A DNA stretch of 64,000 nucleotides, taken from positions 124,001 through 188,000 of the forward strand of contig NFUO01000280.1 of the NCBI GenBank assembly GCA_002197545.1. The letters are read 5' to 3'. This document shows positions 45,594 through 55,960 of this stretch, one piece after another (position 1 is the stretch's first letter; the number at the start of each line of letters is the position of its first letter). The translations under genes and the position numbers were made by a program. Source of the stretch: Acidobacteria subdivision 2 bacterium RH1 MAG20 (GTDB lineage Bacteria; Acidobacteriota; Terriglobia; Terriglobales; Acidobacteriaceae). The notes beneath the pieces were generated by a model that saw nothing but the letters and a program-made list of their open reading frames with translations, searched no databases and was not told where the DNA came from.

Positions 45594-47501
45594 GTGCGGA
45601 AAAGAATTTATATTCCTTTTGTTGTTGTCATAGTCTGTGCGACTATGGCAGGCTTAGCCCAGACGCCGACATCCTCTTCCCCCCTTCAATCACCACCTTC
45701 TCCGGCGGTTAATTCGTCAGGTGCCGCAACCATGCTCGCCTATGCCCCTCCAAGCCAGTCTCAACCTCCAGCAGCGGCTGTGCCTCAGAGAGCGCCGCAG
45801 CCTGTCGTGCCTCCGGCAAAAACTTCGCGTGAGGCCCCCTATGCGGCCTATCCGCCATACGGGCCGCTGGATATGAACAAGCGCCCGGACCACGATGGGT
45901 CAACGTATATCCCTGTGGACAACTGGGTGTACCCCGCGATGACGCGACTCTATTCAATGGGGTTTGCCAACACCATGTTTCTGAGCATGCGCCCATGGAC
46001 GCGCCGCAGCGTGTTGCATATGCTGCAGGAATCGCAGGACGAGATCGTTCACAGCAATAACGAAGAGGCCCGGGAGATTCTGGCCAGACTTCTGGACGAG
46101 TTAAGCGCCGAGCAGCCTTCTGGCTTGGTGGCGCGCGGCACGGTCTATGGTCTGGAATCGACCTACACACGGTTCATGGGCATCGGCGGCTCGACCTTGC
46201 GCGACAGCTACCACCTGGGACAGACGATCAGTAACGACTACGGACGGCCTTACCAGCCCGGTTTCAACAACATCACCGGCTTCTCCACGGTCAACGAAAT
46301 GGGGCGATTTTCACTGTATGTGCGTGGCGAGTATCAGCATTCACCTGCGGCAACCGGATACTCACAGGCGTTGGCCAGCCAGCTATCCAGAAATGACGAA
46401 ATTGTATATGCTCCGCCCAATGAACCGCAGGCCACCATCCCGGCTGGCCCTATCGCCGCGCAGAATCCTTTCCGGCTGGTGGATGCCTCGCTCTCCTTCC
46501 ATCTGCTAGGCCATGAGATCAGTGGCGGCAAGACGGACGCCTGGCTTGGACCGGCGGCGGGCGGCGCCATGGCCTGGTCCAACAACGCGGAGAACATCTA
46601 CTCCTTCCGCATTAATCGGGTCGAGCCGCTCAATATCTTCCTGTTGTCGAAGCTCCTCGGTCCGTTACGCTACGACTTCTTCATCGGCAGCCTCAAAGGG
46701 CATACAGCCCCCAATAGCCCCTGGGTGCACTCAGAGATGTTTGCCTTCCGCCCCACGGTAAACTTCGAGTTTGGCTTCCAGCGGACCGTTATCTTCGGCG
46801 GCGAAGGGCATGCTCCGGTTACATTGCATACCTTTCTCAAGAGTTTCTTTGATTTTAGCGATACCACAGAGGCTGAAAAATACTCTCGCAACGACCCTGG
46901 GGCGCGGTACAGCGACTTCAATTTCTCCTATCGCCTGCCCTTTGTGCGACGTTATGCGACGCTGTATATCGACTCGATCTCCCATGACGATGTAACTCCG
47001 ATCAGCGCTCCTCGGCGAGCCGCCTATCGCACTGGCGTCTATATCTCTCAATTTCCCAAACTGCACAAGCTCGATTTCAGAGTAGAGGCCGTCACCACAG
47101 ATCCTGGCGTAGCCCGAAGCAATGCCGGCTCATTCAACTACTGGGAGGTAGTGCAGTTGCAGGGCTACACCAATAAGGGCTTCATCATGGGCGACTGGAT
47201 CGGCCGCGAAGCCAAGGGCGGACAGGCTTGGTTAACCTATCACTTGTCCGGCAACGAATGGGTGCAGTTCGAATATCTCAACAAGAAGACGCCAAAGGAC
47301 TTCATTCCAGGCGGCACCACCCAAAACCAGTTCAAGGCAAGCGTCGTGAAGCGGTTCGGTCCCGATCTGGAGATGAATGCCTGGGTCCAGTACGAAGGTT
47401 GGAAGGCACCCATCTACAAACCAGGCCTGCAGAAAAACACCACTACCGCCGTACAACTGACCTGGTTCCCCAAACTCCACTCCTCCCCGCATCCGCAGTA
47501 A
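45594..47501 (+). CDS. Capsule assembly Wzi-family outer-membrane protein
   Basis: A 635-residue exported protein of the Wzi family, a beta-barrel that anchors capsule or exopolysaccharide at the cell surface. Features are a signal peptide (1-24, ending AGLAQ), a Pro/Ser-rich stretch (about 25-85), a helical region with WVYPAMTRLYSMGFANTMFLSMRPWTRRSVLHML (typical of the family's N-terminal plug) and a long beta-strand-rich part ending in VQLTWFPK, like an outer-membrane barrel strand. GTG 45594, with TGAGGTA just upstream, is preferred; the frame stays open to 45417, but those residues are polar and precede the signal peptide. It opens the exopolysaccharide region. Confidence 0.83.
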   Translation: MRKRIYIPFVVVIVCATMAGLAQTPTSSSPLQSPPSPAVNSSGAATMLAYAPPSQSQPPAAAVPQRAPQPVVPPAKTSREAPYAAYPPYGPLDMNKRPDHDGSTYIPVDNWVYPAMTRLYSMGFANTMFLSMRPWTRRSVLHMLQESQDEIVHSNNEEAREILARLLDELSAEQPSGLVARGTVYGLESTYTRFMGIGGSTLRDSYHLGQTISNDYGRPYQPGFNNITGFSTVNEMGRFSLYVRGEYQHSPAATGYSQALASQLSRNDEIVYAPPNEPQATIPAGPIAAQNPFRLVDASLSFHLLGHEISGGKTDAWLGPAAGGAMAWSNNAENIYSFRINRVEPLNIFLLSKLLGPLRYDFFIGSLKGHTAPNSPWVHSEMFAFRPTVNFEFGFQRTVIFGGEGHAPVTLHTFLKSFFDFSDTTEAEKYSRNDPGARYSDFNFSYRLPFVRRYATLYIDSISHDDVTPISAPRRAAYRTGVYISQFPKLHKLDFRVEAVTTDPGVARSNAGSFNYWEVVQLQGYTNKGFIMGDWIGREAKGGQAWLTYHLSGNEWVQFEYLNKKTPKDFIPGGTTQNQFKASVVKRFGPDLEMNAWVQYEGWKAPIYKPGLQKNTTTAVQLTWFPKLHSSPHPQ

Positions 47502-47512
47502 ACTTCAGTAAT

Positions 47513-48448
47513 TCAGAGGATGCAGTCCTTGAAGTATTGCAGAGAATTCTGCAAACCCTGGTGGAGGCCGATCTTCGGTTCCCAGCCTAGAAGGGTCTTA
47601 GCTTTTGTAATATCCGGACGCCGTCGCGTGGGATCGTCCTGAGGCAAAGGCTTGGAGATAATGTCCGTTTTGGCCCCGGTGACCGCCAGCACCTCCCGCG
47701 CACACTCCAATATCGTCCATTCGTCTGGATTGCCGATATTAACAGGAAGATGTTCCTGCGAGCGCGAAAGACGGACGATCCCTTCGATGAGATCAGAGAC
47801 ATAGCAGAAGCTGCGAGTCTGGGAGCCGTCGCCATAGATCGTAAGCGGCTCGCCGCGAAGCGCCTGTGCCATGAAATTGGAGATGACCCGCCCATCATTG
47901 ATCTGAAGGCGCGGACCATAGGTATTGAAGATACGGACGAGGTGGCTGTCAACTCCGTAATAACGGTGATAAGCCATCACTACGGCCTCGGAGAAACGTT
48001 TGGCCTCATCGTAGACAGATCGAGGACCAATCGGATTAACGTTGCCCCAGTAGGTTTCAACCTGCGGATGCACCTCAGGATCGCCATAGCACTCAGAGGT
48101 GGAGGCATGGAGATAACCGGCATCATATTTCCGCGCCAGGTCGAGCGTATTGATTGTTCCAGCCGAGCCTACAAAAAGTGTTTCGACTCCAAGGCGGGTG
48201 TAGTCCACCGGGCTTGCGGGTGACGCGAAGTTGAAGATGAAGTCAACCTTGCCGATGTCGAACGGACTGCAGATGTCCTGTTCGACCAGGCTGAAACGGG
48301 CTTCTCCCGCAAGATGGCTGAGATTTGAGGTGCGACCTGTGCAGAGGTTGTCCACCCCTACAACCGTATGACCTTCACCAAGCAAAGCGTCACAGAGATG
48401 CGAGCCAAGAAATCCCGCAGCTCCTGTGACAAGAATTCTTTGAGACAT
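47513..48448 (-). CDS. UDP-glucuronate decarboxylase (UDP-xylose synthase)
   Basis: An extended short-chain dehydrogenase that converts UDP-glucuronate to UDP-xylose with NAD. Motifs are the NAD site [22 protein letters not shown] (typical of UXS), the catalytic STSECYGDP Ser/Thr and YDEAKRFSE (Tyr and Lys), and the [34 protein letters not shown] region. UXS identity rests on these family-specific segments and on the neighbouring UDP-glucose dehydrogenase, which makes its substrate. ATG 48448 is preferred over the preceding TTG. Length is 311. The product would feed the exopolysaccharide glycosyltransferases. Confidence 0.9.
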   Translation of the reverse strand: MSQRILVTGAAGFLGSHLCDALLGEGHTVVGVDNLCTGRTSNLSHLAGEARFSLVEQDICSPFDIGKVDFIFNFASPASPVDYTRLGVETLFVGSAGTINTLDLARKYDAGYLHASTSECYGDPEVHPQVETYWGNVNPIGPRSVYDEAKRFSEAVVMAYHRYYGVDSHLVRIFNTYGPRLQINDGRVISNFMAQALRGEPLTIYGDGSQTRSFCYVSDLIEGIVRLSRSQEHLPVNIGNPDEWTILECAREVLAVTGAKTDIISKPLPQDDPTRRRPDITKAKTLLGWEPKIGLHQGLQNSLQYFKDCIL

Positions 48449-48581
48449 CAATATTTACTGCCTTTCTAAAGTTGCAACTCTCACGCCGTAATGACTTGCA
48501 GTTCGATGCCAGACGAATATGAAGGGTGACACGTCTAACTATATTTCTCATGCACTGCAAAACAGATTGCTGAGTGGAGCG

Positions 48582-49988
48582 TTATGCCATTGTCGAGGTC
48601 TCTCTTGCGGGATACGCCGCCGGACGCCCAATGCTCAGATAGGTGAACCCCTGCTGCGCCATCACGTGGGGGTCGTAGAGATTACGGCCATCAATAATGA
48701 TCGGATAACGCAGAGTTTTATTCAGTTGATCGAGATCCAATGAAGCGAACTCCGGCCAGTCTGTCAGAATCAGCAGCGCGTCCGCGTCTCTGGCGGCATC
48801 ATAAGCACTCTCTGCATAACGGAGGCTCGACTCGGCGGGAAGCACCTCTTTCGCGCGCTTCATTGCCGCAGGGTCGAATACGGCAATCAAGCAACCTTCA
48901 GCAAGCAGCATTTCCACCAGATCGATCGCAGGCGACTCGCGAATATCATCGGTCTCTCCTTTGAACGCCAGGCCGAGAACACCGATTCGCTTTCCTCGCA
49001 AGGTCCACAGAGCGGACCGGACTTTGCTAAGAAAGCGCTTTTTTTGCTGAACATTAATCTTTTCAACCTCACTCAAAAGATTGAAGTCAATGCCCAGTTG
49101 CTCCGCGACGGAGCGAAAGGCCGCGACATCTTTGGGGAAGCAGGAGCCTCCATAACCGATGCCTGGGCGAAGAAATCTAGGCCCAATACGGTTGTCGAGG
49201 CCCATCCCCAAAGCGACCTGTTCCACGTTCGCGTTCGTGGCTTCGCACAGGTTTGAGACGGCATTAATAAAGGATATTTTCAACGCAAGAAATGCATTGG
49301 AAGCGTGCTTGATAATCTCGGCACTCTTTGTTGACGTGAGCAGCAGCGGCGGCGGTTCCGTCGCGGTGTAGCAGCCGCCAATAGCATCGGACCGCTTGTA
49401 ATACTCTCCGCTCGTAAGCGGAGCATAAATACTTCTCAATCGCTCTGCCGCGCGATCGCTATCGGAGCCGACGACAATTCGATCGGGATGGAGAAAATCG
49501 GCAACAGCAGTGCCTTCGCGAAGAAACTCAGGATTTGAGACAACGTCGAAGAGATGGCGATCGACGCCATTACGCTCGATCGCTCGCCGGACCCATTCGT
49601 TGGTGTAGACGGGGACAGTGCTTTTTTCAACAATGACCTTGTAACTGGTAAGGGAGCGCGCAATCTCGCAGGCGACAGCCTCGACATAAGAGAGGTCCGC
49701 ATCGCCCGCTTCGCTCTGGGGTGTCCCCACCGCGATAAAGATGGCTTCGCACTCGCGGGTGGCCTCGGCAAGATCGGTCATAAAGCGAATTTTAGTGTTG
49801 CGGTACCGTTCCAGAAGTTCAGGTAGATACTTTTCGTGAATAAGGGTGTCGCCTCCCTGCAGGGCGGCGACTTTACGGTCGTCATTGTCGACGCAGATGA
49901 CGGTATGGCCTATCTCAGCAAAACAGACAGCAGCGACGAGGCCTACGTACCCTGAACCGACAACCGCAATTTGAATATTCTTCTCCAT
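48582..49988 (-). CDS. ugd: UDP-glucose 6-dehydrogenase
   Basis: The enzyme oxidises UDP-glucose to UDP-glucuronate with two NAD. The NAD motif VVGSGYVGLVAAVCFAEIGH is at the N-terminus. The catalytic Cys lies in PGIGYGGSCFPKDVAAF, and the C-terminal UDP-binding domain holds GVLGLAFKGETDDIRESPA. Length (468) is slightly above the 430-450 usual for bacterial enzymes. The next gene downstream is UDP-xylose synthase, so the pair converts UDP-glucose to UDP-xylose. Both are on the minus strand, 133 bases apart, and divergent from the kinase-exporter operon. Confidence 0.94.
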   Translation of the reverse strand: MEKNIQIAVVGSGYVGLVAAVCFAEIGHTVICVDNDDRKVAALQGGDTLIHEKYLPELLERYRNTKIRFMTDLAEATRECEAIFIAVGTPQSEAGDADLSYVEAVACEIARSLTSYKVIVEKSTVPVYTNEWVRRAIERNGVDRHLFDVVSNPEFLREGTAVADFLHPDRIVVGSDSDRAAERLRSIYAPLTSGEYYKRSDAIGGCYTATEPPPLLLTSTKSAEIIKHASNAFLALKISFINAVSNLCEATNANVEQVALGMGLDNRIGPRFLRPGIGYGGSCFPKDVAAFRSVAEQLGIDFNLLSEVEKINVQQKKRFLSKVRSALWTLRGKRIGVLGLAFKGETDDIRESPAIDLVEMLLAEGCLIAVFDPAAMKRAKEVLPAESSLRYAESAYDAARDADALLILTDWPEFASLDLDQLNKTLRYPIIIDGRNLYDPHVMAQQGFTYLSIGRPAAYPARETSTMA

Positions 49989-50126
49989 GGTTCGGTGATA
50001 ACTCCCCTCAGAATTGAGAATATCTGAGTTTAGCTCATTCCTCTTAAGTGACAGCTACACGTACTCTCCGCGCAGGTAGGTAATCTATCTTCCTTACGAA
50101 GGTACTGTCGGGTAGACTAGGAGGTA

Positions 50127-52385
50127 ATGGGTTTTCAAAACACGCAGTCTTCGCCCGGTGGGGACGCCTCAGGATTGAATCCTTCTGGATTCAGCGCCAT
50201 GGCTACTGACAACACGCTATCCGAGACGATCCTCACGCTAAAAAAGCGGCGATGGATCATCGTTGTCGCGGTGCTGCTCGGCCTCGCTTACGGTATTTAC
50301 AAAGCTAAGACGCAACCAAAGCTGTACGAAGCTTCTGGACAAATTCAGGTCCGCTCAGGTTCGTCGAATGAATACCGCCTGAGCGCAGTGCAAGCAATAG
50401 GAGGAATGGACAATACCTCCAAGATGCTGACGGAAATCGAGATTCTGAAGAGCGATTCGCTGATGTTGACGGTGGCCCGCGAAATGGATCTGGCGAACAA
50501 TCCGGTATTCCTCGACGCACAAGGTCCGGTTCCGCACAGAAGCCTGGAGGATGCGAACGTGCGGCAGGCGATCGTGCACAAATTGCAGAGCAATCTAAGT
50601 ATCGTGCTCGTTCCGAAGACAGAAATTATCAGCATCGGCTATAGCAGTTTGAATGCAAAGCTGGCCGCAGACATCGTGAATAAGGTTATTTCAGCCTATA
50701 TTCAGCGCAGTTACGAGACGAGGTTCGCATCGACCCAGCGGGTCTCCCAGTGGCTGTCCAGTCAGTTAGACGACCTGAAGCAGCAGGTTGAGACATCCCA
50801 GGAACAAATGATGGACCTGCAGCGCCGACTGGGAATTCTGGGGTTCGATCCAAATCACAACCAGATCAGTACCGAATTGGAGAATCTCTCCAAGGCCGCT
50901 GGAGACGCCAAGCTTCAGCGCATTATTGCCGAGGCGCGATATCGTGTTTTGAATGGCATGGACCCCGATTCGATGGAGAGTTCTATCGATTTCATGTCTG
51001 GAACCGCGCCTGCGGAATTAACCCAATTGCGCACTCAGCTTGCGACGGCCAAGTCAAACTATGCCCAGATGAGCGCGACACTTGGACCGAACCATCCGCA
51101 GTCAAAGGCGGCCAGAGCCCAAATTGACGAAATCACTACAGAGGTCAATAAAGAACAAAACCGTTTACTCCTGAAAGCAAAACAAGATTTTGTTGTCGCG
51201 CGCGAGAACGAAAACCAGACTAACGCAGCTCTCGAAGCGCAAAAGTCAGATGCCTACAAACTAAGAGATGACCTGATTCAATACACCTTGCGCCAGCAGG
51301 AATTCGAATCGAACAGGACACTCTATGAGGGGCTCCGGCAAAAGCTCCGTAGCGCAGGCGTCGAGGCTGGCCTCGAGTCTATGGAGATCGATGTCGTCGA
51401 TCAGGCATTACCCCCAGCGAATCCAGTGCTCAAACGCCGATCGACGATCGTCCTTACCGATATGATCTTTGGCTTGTTGGGCGGCATCATCATAGCCTTC
51501 ATTATGGAAAGCCTGGACACCGGACTGCGCAGTATTGCCGAGATCGAGAGCATCACAGAACTTCCCTCGCTCGCCGTTATTCCGCGCGCCCGACGGAACT
51601 CGGCTGAGCAACTAGCTACGCTGACCACGGTGCAGAAAAATCTCAATGTGTTGGCACAATCAAAATCGCAGTTTGCCGAAGCCTTTCGCTCGTTGCGGAC
51701 CTCGCTCCTGCTCTCTACGGCCGGCCATCCTCCAAAATTCATTTTGCTCACCAGCGCAACGCCGTCTGAAGGCAAGACGACACTGGCCACTAACCTGGCA
51801 TGCATTCTGGCACAGGGAGATGCGCGTGTCCTTCTGATCGATGCCGACCTTCGCAGGCCCAGTGTTCACCACCGCTTTGGCTTGAGTGGAAAGACCGGTC
51901 TGACAACCGTCCTCACCGGCGCGACGACTTTGGAAAAGGCAACGCAAAACATTACGGAAGTCCCAAATCTTGACGTTCTGCCTGCGGGGCCTATGCCTCC
52001 CTTCCCCACGGAAATGTTGAGCTCCGAGACAATGGACCATCTACTCAAACAGTGCGGCGAAGCGTACACGTATGTCGTCATTGATACGCCGCCGATTCTT
52101 TCTGTGACGGATGGCGTTATTCTTGCTCGTCATGCCGATGCTGTGGCGTTAGTGATTCGTCATGGTAAATCGAGTAAACATGTGGTGCGTCGGGCGCGAG
52201 ATCTGCTGCTTCGCTCTGGCGCCCCCATGACTGGAATCGTCCTGAATGCTGTCGACCTAAGTTCTCCTGAGTATTACGGCTACTACGGATATACAGGGTA
52301 TTCCTATGCAAGCGGAGATTCGGGAAGTTGGGAGCCTCAGGCGGCCACGGGAGACAGAAATCGCAAGGTCGGGGAGATTGATTGA
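50127..52385 (+). CDS. Exopolysaccharide tyrosine autokinase (Wzc-type)
   Basis: A bacterial tyrosine kinase that governs polysaccharide chain length and export. The N-terminal Wzz domain is bounded by two membrane segments (about 52-65 and 442-462) with a long coiled-coil GNVR-type periplasmic part between. The cytoplasmic kinase domain has Walker A SATPSEGKTTLATNLA, Walker A' LLIDADLRRP and Walker B VVIDTPPILS. The C-terminus is a tyrosine cluster (EYYGYYGYTGYSY), the autophosphorylation site. AGGAGGT lies only one base before ATG 50127, too close for usual initiation, so Met 25 (50199) remains an alternative. It overlaps the exporter gene. A CpsB-type phosphatase that could reverse its phosphorylation is at 61566. 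Confidence 0.93.
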   Translation: MGFQNTQSSPGGDASGLNPSGFSAMATDNTLSETILTLKKRRWIIVVAVLLGLAYGIYKAKTQPKLYEASGQIQVRSGSSNEYRLSAVQAIGGMDNTSKMLTEIEILKSDSLMLTVAREMDLANNPVFLDAQGPVPHRSLEDANVRQAIVHKLQSNLSIVLVPKTEIISIGYSSLNAKLAADIVNKVISAYIQRSYETRFASTQRVSQWLSSQLDDLKQQVETSQEQMMDLQRRLGILGFDPNHNQISTELENLSKAAGDAKLQRIIAEARYRVLNGMDPDSMESSIDFMSGTAPAELTQLRTQLATAKSNYAQMSATLGPNHPQSKAARAQIDEITTEVNKEQNRLLLKAKQDFVVARENENQTNAALEAQKSDAYKLRDDLIQYTLRQQEFESNRTLYEGLRQKLRSAGVEAGLESMEIDVVDQALPPANPVLKRRSTIVLTDMIFGLLGGIIIAFIMESLDTGLRSIAEIESITELPSLAVIPRARRNSAEQLATLTTVQKNLNVLAQSKSQFAEAFRSLRTSLLLSTAGHPPKFILLTSATPSEGKTTLATNLACILAQGDARVLLIDADLRRPSVHHRFGLSGKTGLTTVLTGATTLEKATQNITEVPNLDVLPAGPMPPFPTEMLSSETMDHLLKQCGEAYTYVVIDTPPILSVTDGVILARHADAVALVIRHGKSSKHVVRRARDLLLRSGAPMTGIVLNAVDLSSPEYYGYYGYTGYSYASGDSGSWEPQAATGDRNRKVGEID

Positions 52386-53416
52386 TGAAAATGAAAAATC
52401 ATCTCAGCCTTGATAGGCGCACTAGAAGATCATCGGAGAACTCTATTCGAAACTTGCTCGTAGTTGCCGCTGCGGTTCTCGCGCTATGCATGTATCCGCG
52501 CATGGCAAAGGCCCAATTTAGCGGACCTGCGCTTGGCGTCTCTTCGGAGGTCAATCCACCGGTTACACCAACGACAGATCCGGCGATCCTTTATCCGGCC
52601 GACCGCGATGTTGTTCTTGGGCAGGGCGATCTTCTTACAATTCACCTATACGGTACCGAGGACTATCAACCCTCAGTGCGAATCAGTCTGGACGGCTCAG
52701 TCCAGCTTCCACTCATAGGCAGTCTGCACCTGGAAGGTCTTACTCTGCATCAGGCCGAAAATCTGATTGCAGAGCGACTGTCGAGTGCGGGCATGTACCG
52801 TAATCCTCAGGTAAATATTCAAGTGACGGAGGCGCCAAACCAGGTCGTCACACTAACCGGTGAATTGCATGGCCTTATCCCCATAGTCGGACAGAAGCGG
52901 CTCTTTGATGTTCTGTCGGCAGCAGGCGGCCTCCCCTCAACAGCAAGTCACGTGGTCACGATCAATCGACCGGGAATAGCCCAGCCGATCGTTGTTGATC
53001 TCGGGACGAATCCTTCCAAAAGCGAACGTGCAAACGTGCCTGTCTTTGCACGAGACACAATCGTCGTCTCTCGTGTGGGTGTTGTCTACCTGCTGGGGGC
53101 CTTCAAGACTCAGGGACCAATACCCCTTCAGCAGAATTCGCCGCTGACGTTGATGCAGGCTGCTTCTCTCGGAGGTGGTCTCGGATTCGAGGGAAAACTG
53201 AATGACCTGCGAATTGTGCGAACGGTAGGGTTCGACCGGAAGGTAGTCAGTGTCGACGTTAAAAAAGTTATTAATGGCAAAGTCCCCGATCCGGTTTTAC
53301 AGGCAGACGATATCGTCTTGCTGCCTACAAATGCGATGAAAGCTGCAATCAAGTCAGGGGGCATCGCTACTCTAACCGGTATTGCCTCACTTCTGGTGCT
53401 CGCCTTGCGCTACTAG
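52385..53416 (+). CDS. Polysaccharide export protein (Wza-type, SLBB domains)
   Basis: A periplasmic/outer-membrane exporter component. The N-terminus has an uncleaved or signal-type hydrophobic segment (about 23-43, ending AKAQ). The poly-export domain follows (YPADRDVVLGQGDLLTIHLYGTEDYQPSVRISLDGSVQLPLIG), then two SLBB beta-grasp modules (VTLTGELHGLIPIVGQKRLFDVLSAAGG and VYLLGAFKTQGPIPLQQNSPLTLMQAASLGGG). The last 20 residues form a hydrophobic helix, as in Wza, where such helices make the outer-membrane pore. No lipobox Cys is seen. TGATG couples it to the kinase gene (one-base overlap). Length is 343. Confidence 0.9.
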   Translation: MKMKNHLSLDRRTRRSSENSIRNLLVVAAAVLALCMYPRMAKAQFSGPALGVSSEVNPPVTPTTDPAILYPADRDVVLGQGDLLTIHLYGTEDYQPSVRISLDGSVQLPLIGSLHLEGLTLHQAENLIAERLSSAGMYRNPQVNIQVTEAPNQVVTLTGELHGLIPIVGQKRLFDVLSAAGGLPSTASHVVTINRPGIAQPIVVDLGTNPSKSERANVPVFARDTIVVSRVGVVYLLGAFKTQGPIPLQQNSPLTLMQAASLGGGLGFEGKLNDLRIVRTVGFDRKVVSVDVKKVINGKVPDPVLQADDIVLLPTNAMKAAIKSGGIATLTGIASLLVLALRY

Positions 53417-53497
53417 TATCTGAGAAGATTGATCTGTTTCACTATCTCTGTTTGAGTTCGAAAAGATTGATTGACGGCTTCGCTTCACTCGTAAACA

Positions 53498-54736
53498 ATG
53501 ACGGATAAAAGAATGACAAATAAAGTAAAGCTTGCCTATCTTGCAAGCCACCCCATTCAATACCAGGCTCCGCTGCTGCGACGAATTGCGCAGGAGCCGG
53601 ACATCGAGCTGACCGTATTATTTGGTTCTGATTTTTCGGTCCGAGGCTACAAAGACAAGGGCTTTGGGGGCGTAGGCGTGAAATGGGACGTCCCTCTACT
53701 GGATGGTTATCATCATGAATTTTTGCCTGCGCTTCGGGATAATGCCACAGTAGGCATAGCTCGCCCACTCAACTACGGCATCCTCGGGCGTTTGCGCGGA
53801 GGCAAAGGCAAATCAGACTTTGATGTGATTTGGGTGCACGGATATTCGACGGTGAATGCACTGCATGGGATACTTGCTGCCAAGTCTTTGGGAATACCTG
53901 TACTGCTTCGTGCTGAGTCATGGCTTAGAGATCGAGAACGCAGCTGGCCCAAACTGGCAGCCAAGCATATCTTTTTCAAATTGCTCAAGCAGTTTGTCGA
54001 TGGAGTTCTTCCCATTGGAACGCTGAACTCTGCTTACTGGCGTCATTATCTTGGCGATGACTTTCCGCAGTATCTGATGCCCTACGCTGTCGACAATGAC
54101 TACTTTCAAAGACGCAGCCAGGAAGCGCGGCAACATCGTGAACGCCTGCAAAAGGAACTCAATCTGGACCCCTCCAGACCCGTCATTCTTTTTGCTTCAA
54201 AGCTCCAGAGCCGCAAGCGCTGCGAAGATCTGATGACGGCCTATCTCAATCTGTCTCCAGGACCAGGACTGGAGCCGCATCCTTATCTTGTAATCGTTGG
54301 AGATGGCGAAGAGCGCGCGGCGCTTGAAAAACAAGCTGCGGACAGCGGATGCAATAGTATCCGCTTCTGCGGGTTTCGGAACCAGTCAGAACTGCCTGGA
54401 TTTTTTGATATCGCGACAGTCTTCGTTCTGCCCTCCCGCCACGAGCCTTGGGGACTGATTGTTAATGAGGTTATGAATGCAGGTCGGGCTGTGATTATCT
54501 CTGACGACGTTGGATGCCAACCGGACCTGATTACGGAGGGCGTTGAAGGCTGTATCTTCCCTGCCGGCGATGTCAAAGCGCTTACAGATGCGCTACGCAG
54601 AGCTCTCGCAACACCGGAGACCGCATCTCTCATGGGGCAACGCGGACTGGAACGAATCCGGGCGTGGAGTTACGAAGAAGATATTCGCGGTTTGCGACAG
54701 GCAATCGCGCGGACTACACGCAAGATAACCGTCTGA
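53498..54736 (+). CDS. Group 1 glycosyltransferase (GT4 fold)
   Basis: A GT-B transferase of 412 residues. The N-terminal part begins KLAYLASHPIQYQAPLLRRIA, seen in many GT4 enzymes of exopolysaccharide clusters. The C-terminal part has VILFASKLQSRKRCEDLMTAYL, VIVGDGEERAALEKQA, IRFCGFRNQSELPGFFDIATVFVLPSRHEPWGLIVNEVMNAGRAVIISDDVG, with the E-x7-E pattern in HEPWGLIVNE. It stands 81 bases after the exporter gene and is probably part of that operon. Sugar and linkage cannot be inferred. Confidence 0.88.
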   Translation: MTDKRMTNKVKLAYLASHPIQYQAPLLRRIAQEPDIELTVLFGSDFSVRGYKDKGFGGVGVKWDVPLLDGYHHEFLPALRDNATVGIARPLNYGILGRLRGGKGKSDFDVIWVHGYSTVNALHGILAAKSLGIPVLLRAESWLRDRERSWPKLAAKHIFFKLLKQFVDGVLPIGTLNSAYWRHYLGDDFPQYLMPYAVDNDYFQRRSQEARQHRERLQKELNLDPSRPVILFASKLQSRKRCEDLMTAYLNLSPGPGLEPHPYLVIVGDGEERAALEKQAADSGCNSIRFCGFRNQSELPGFFDIATVFVLPSRHEPWGLIVNEVMNAGRAVIISDDVGCQPDLITEGVEGCIFPAGDVKALTDALRRALATPETASLMGQRGLERIRAWSYEEDIRGLRQAIARTTRKITV

Positions 54737-54787
54737 TTCTTCCTTTGCATTTTGCCTGCGATACTCCAGGCTGACAGTGACTAACCG

Positions 54788-55945
54788 ATGCGTATTCTTC
54801 ACATCATGGGAACCCTGAATCCAGCGGCCGGCGGCCCCTCTCAATCGGTGAGGGTGCTGATGAGCTACTCGTCGATTGGTTACATCGGCGAAGTCGTAAC
54901 GCTCGATGATCCGGCAGCGTCTTACCTGAAGGACATCGGATTTCGAGTTCACGCGCTCGGCCCAGTCGGCACAACCTACGGCTTTAATACCAGGCTCGTG
55001 CCATGGATTAAAGCCAACCGCCATCGCTTCGATGGTGTCGTCGTGAACGGTTTGTGGCAGTATTGCGGATTGGCTGCCCGCCGCGCGCTCTCTGGAACGG
55101 CCACGCCCTATCTTGTCTTCACTCATGGCATGTTGGACCCATACTTCAAACATGCCTTTCCGCTAAAGCACTTGAAGAAGTGGCCCTATTGGCTGCTTGC
55201 AGAGTATTGGACACTGCGAGCAGCCAATCGAGTTCTCTTCACCACCGAGGCGGAGAAGCGGCTTGCGGAAGAGAGTTTCTGGCTGTATCGCTGGAACCCT
55301 TACGTGGTTCCCTACGGAGCAAATGGCCCGGTGGGTGACCCGGAAGCGCTGAAGCAGACCTTTTTTGCCCGGTGCCCTCAAGCAAAGGGAAAACGATATC
55401 TCCTCTTTCTCGGCAGAATTCACCGGAAAAAAGGCTGCGACATGCTGATCGACGCCTTTGTAAAAATCGCTGCCGACGATCCCGGACTCAATCTAGTTAT
55501 GGCCGGTCCCGATCCGCAGCAGTGGAGCGTCGAATTGCAGGAGACAGTTGCCAAAGCAGGCATCACAACTCGCATTCACTGGCCCGGCATGGTGACGGGG
55601 GACGCCAAGTGGGGAGCTTTCTACGGATGCGAGGCTTTCATTCTTCCATCGCACCAGGAGAACTTCGGCATTGCCGTTGCAGAAGCTCTGGCATGCGGAA
55701 AACCTGTTCTGCTTGCCGACAAAGTAAACATCGCCGGGGACATTGCAGCCGATGGCGTAGGGTTAGTGGAGCCGGACACTCCAGATGGAACACTAAGCCT
55801 GCTCCAGCGTTGGATTGCCACATCGCCACAAGAGCGCCAGCAGATGGCAGAAGAGGCCAATCGTACCTTCCATCTCCGTTACGATATGCGAGAGACTGCA
55901 AAGACTATCATTCAATTATTTGAAGCTGCGATTCACGGAAAATAG
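54788..55945 (+). CDS. Group 1 glycosyltransferase (GT4 fold)
   Basis: A second GT-B transferase of 385 residues. Its start MRILHIMGTLNPAAGGPSQSVRVLM is typical of GT4 enzymes with a Gly-rich acceptor loop, and FTHGMLDPYFK is common in WcaI/colanic-type enzymes. The C-terminal part shows YLLFLGRIHRKKGCDMLIDAF, NLVMAGPDPQQWS and FILPSHQENFGIAVAEALACGKPVLLADKVNI, with the E-x7-E pair in ENFGIAVAE. It lies between the other transferase and the acetyltransferase with short gaps (51 and 15 bases), consistent with one operon. Confidence 0.88.
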   Translation: MRILHIMGTLNPAAGGPSQSVRVLMSYSSIGYIGEVVTLDDPAASYLKDIGFRVHALGPVGTTYGFNTRLVPWIKANRHRFDGVVVNGLWQYCGLAARRALSGTATPYLVFTHGMLDPYFKHAFPLKHLKKWPYWLLAEYWTLRAANRVLFTTEAEKRLAEESFWLYRWNPYVVPYGANGPVGDPEALKQTFFARCPQAKGKRYLLFLGRIHRKKGCDMLIDAFVKIAADDPGLNLVMAGPDPQQWSVELQETVAKAGITTRIHWPGMVTGDAKWGAFYGCEAFILPSHQENFGIAVAEALACGKPVLLADKVNIAGDIAADGVGLVEPDTPDGTLSLLQRWIATSPQERQQMAEEANRTFHLRYDMRETAKTIIQLFEAAIHGK

Positions 55946-55960
55946 GGATAGCAGAAAACA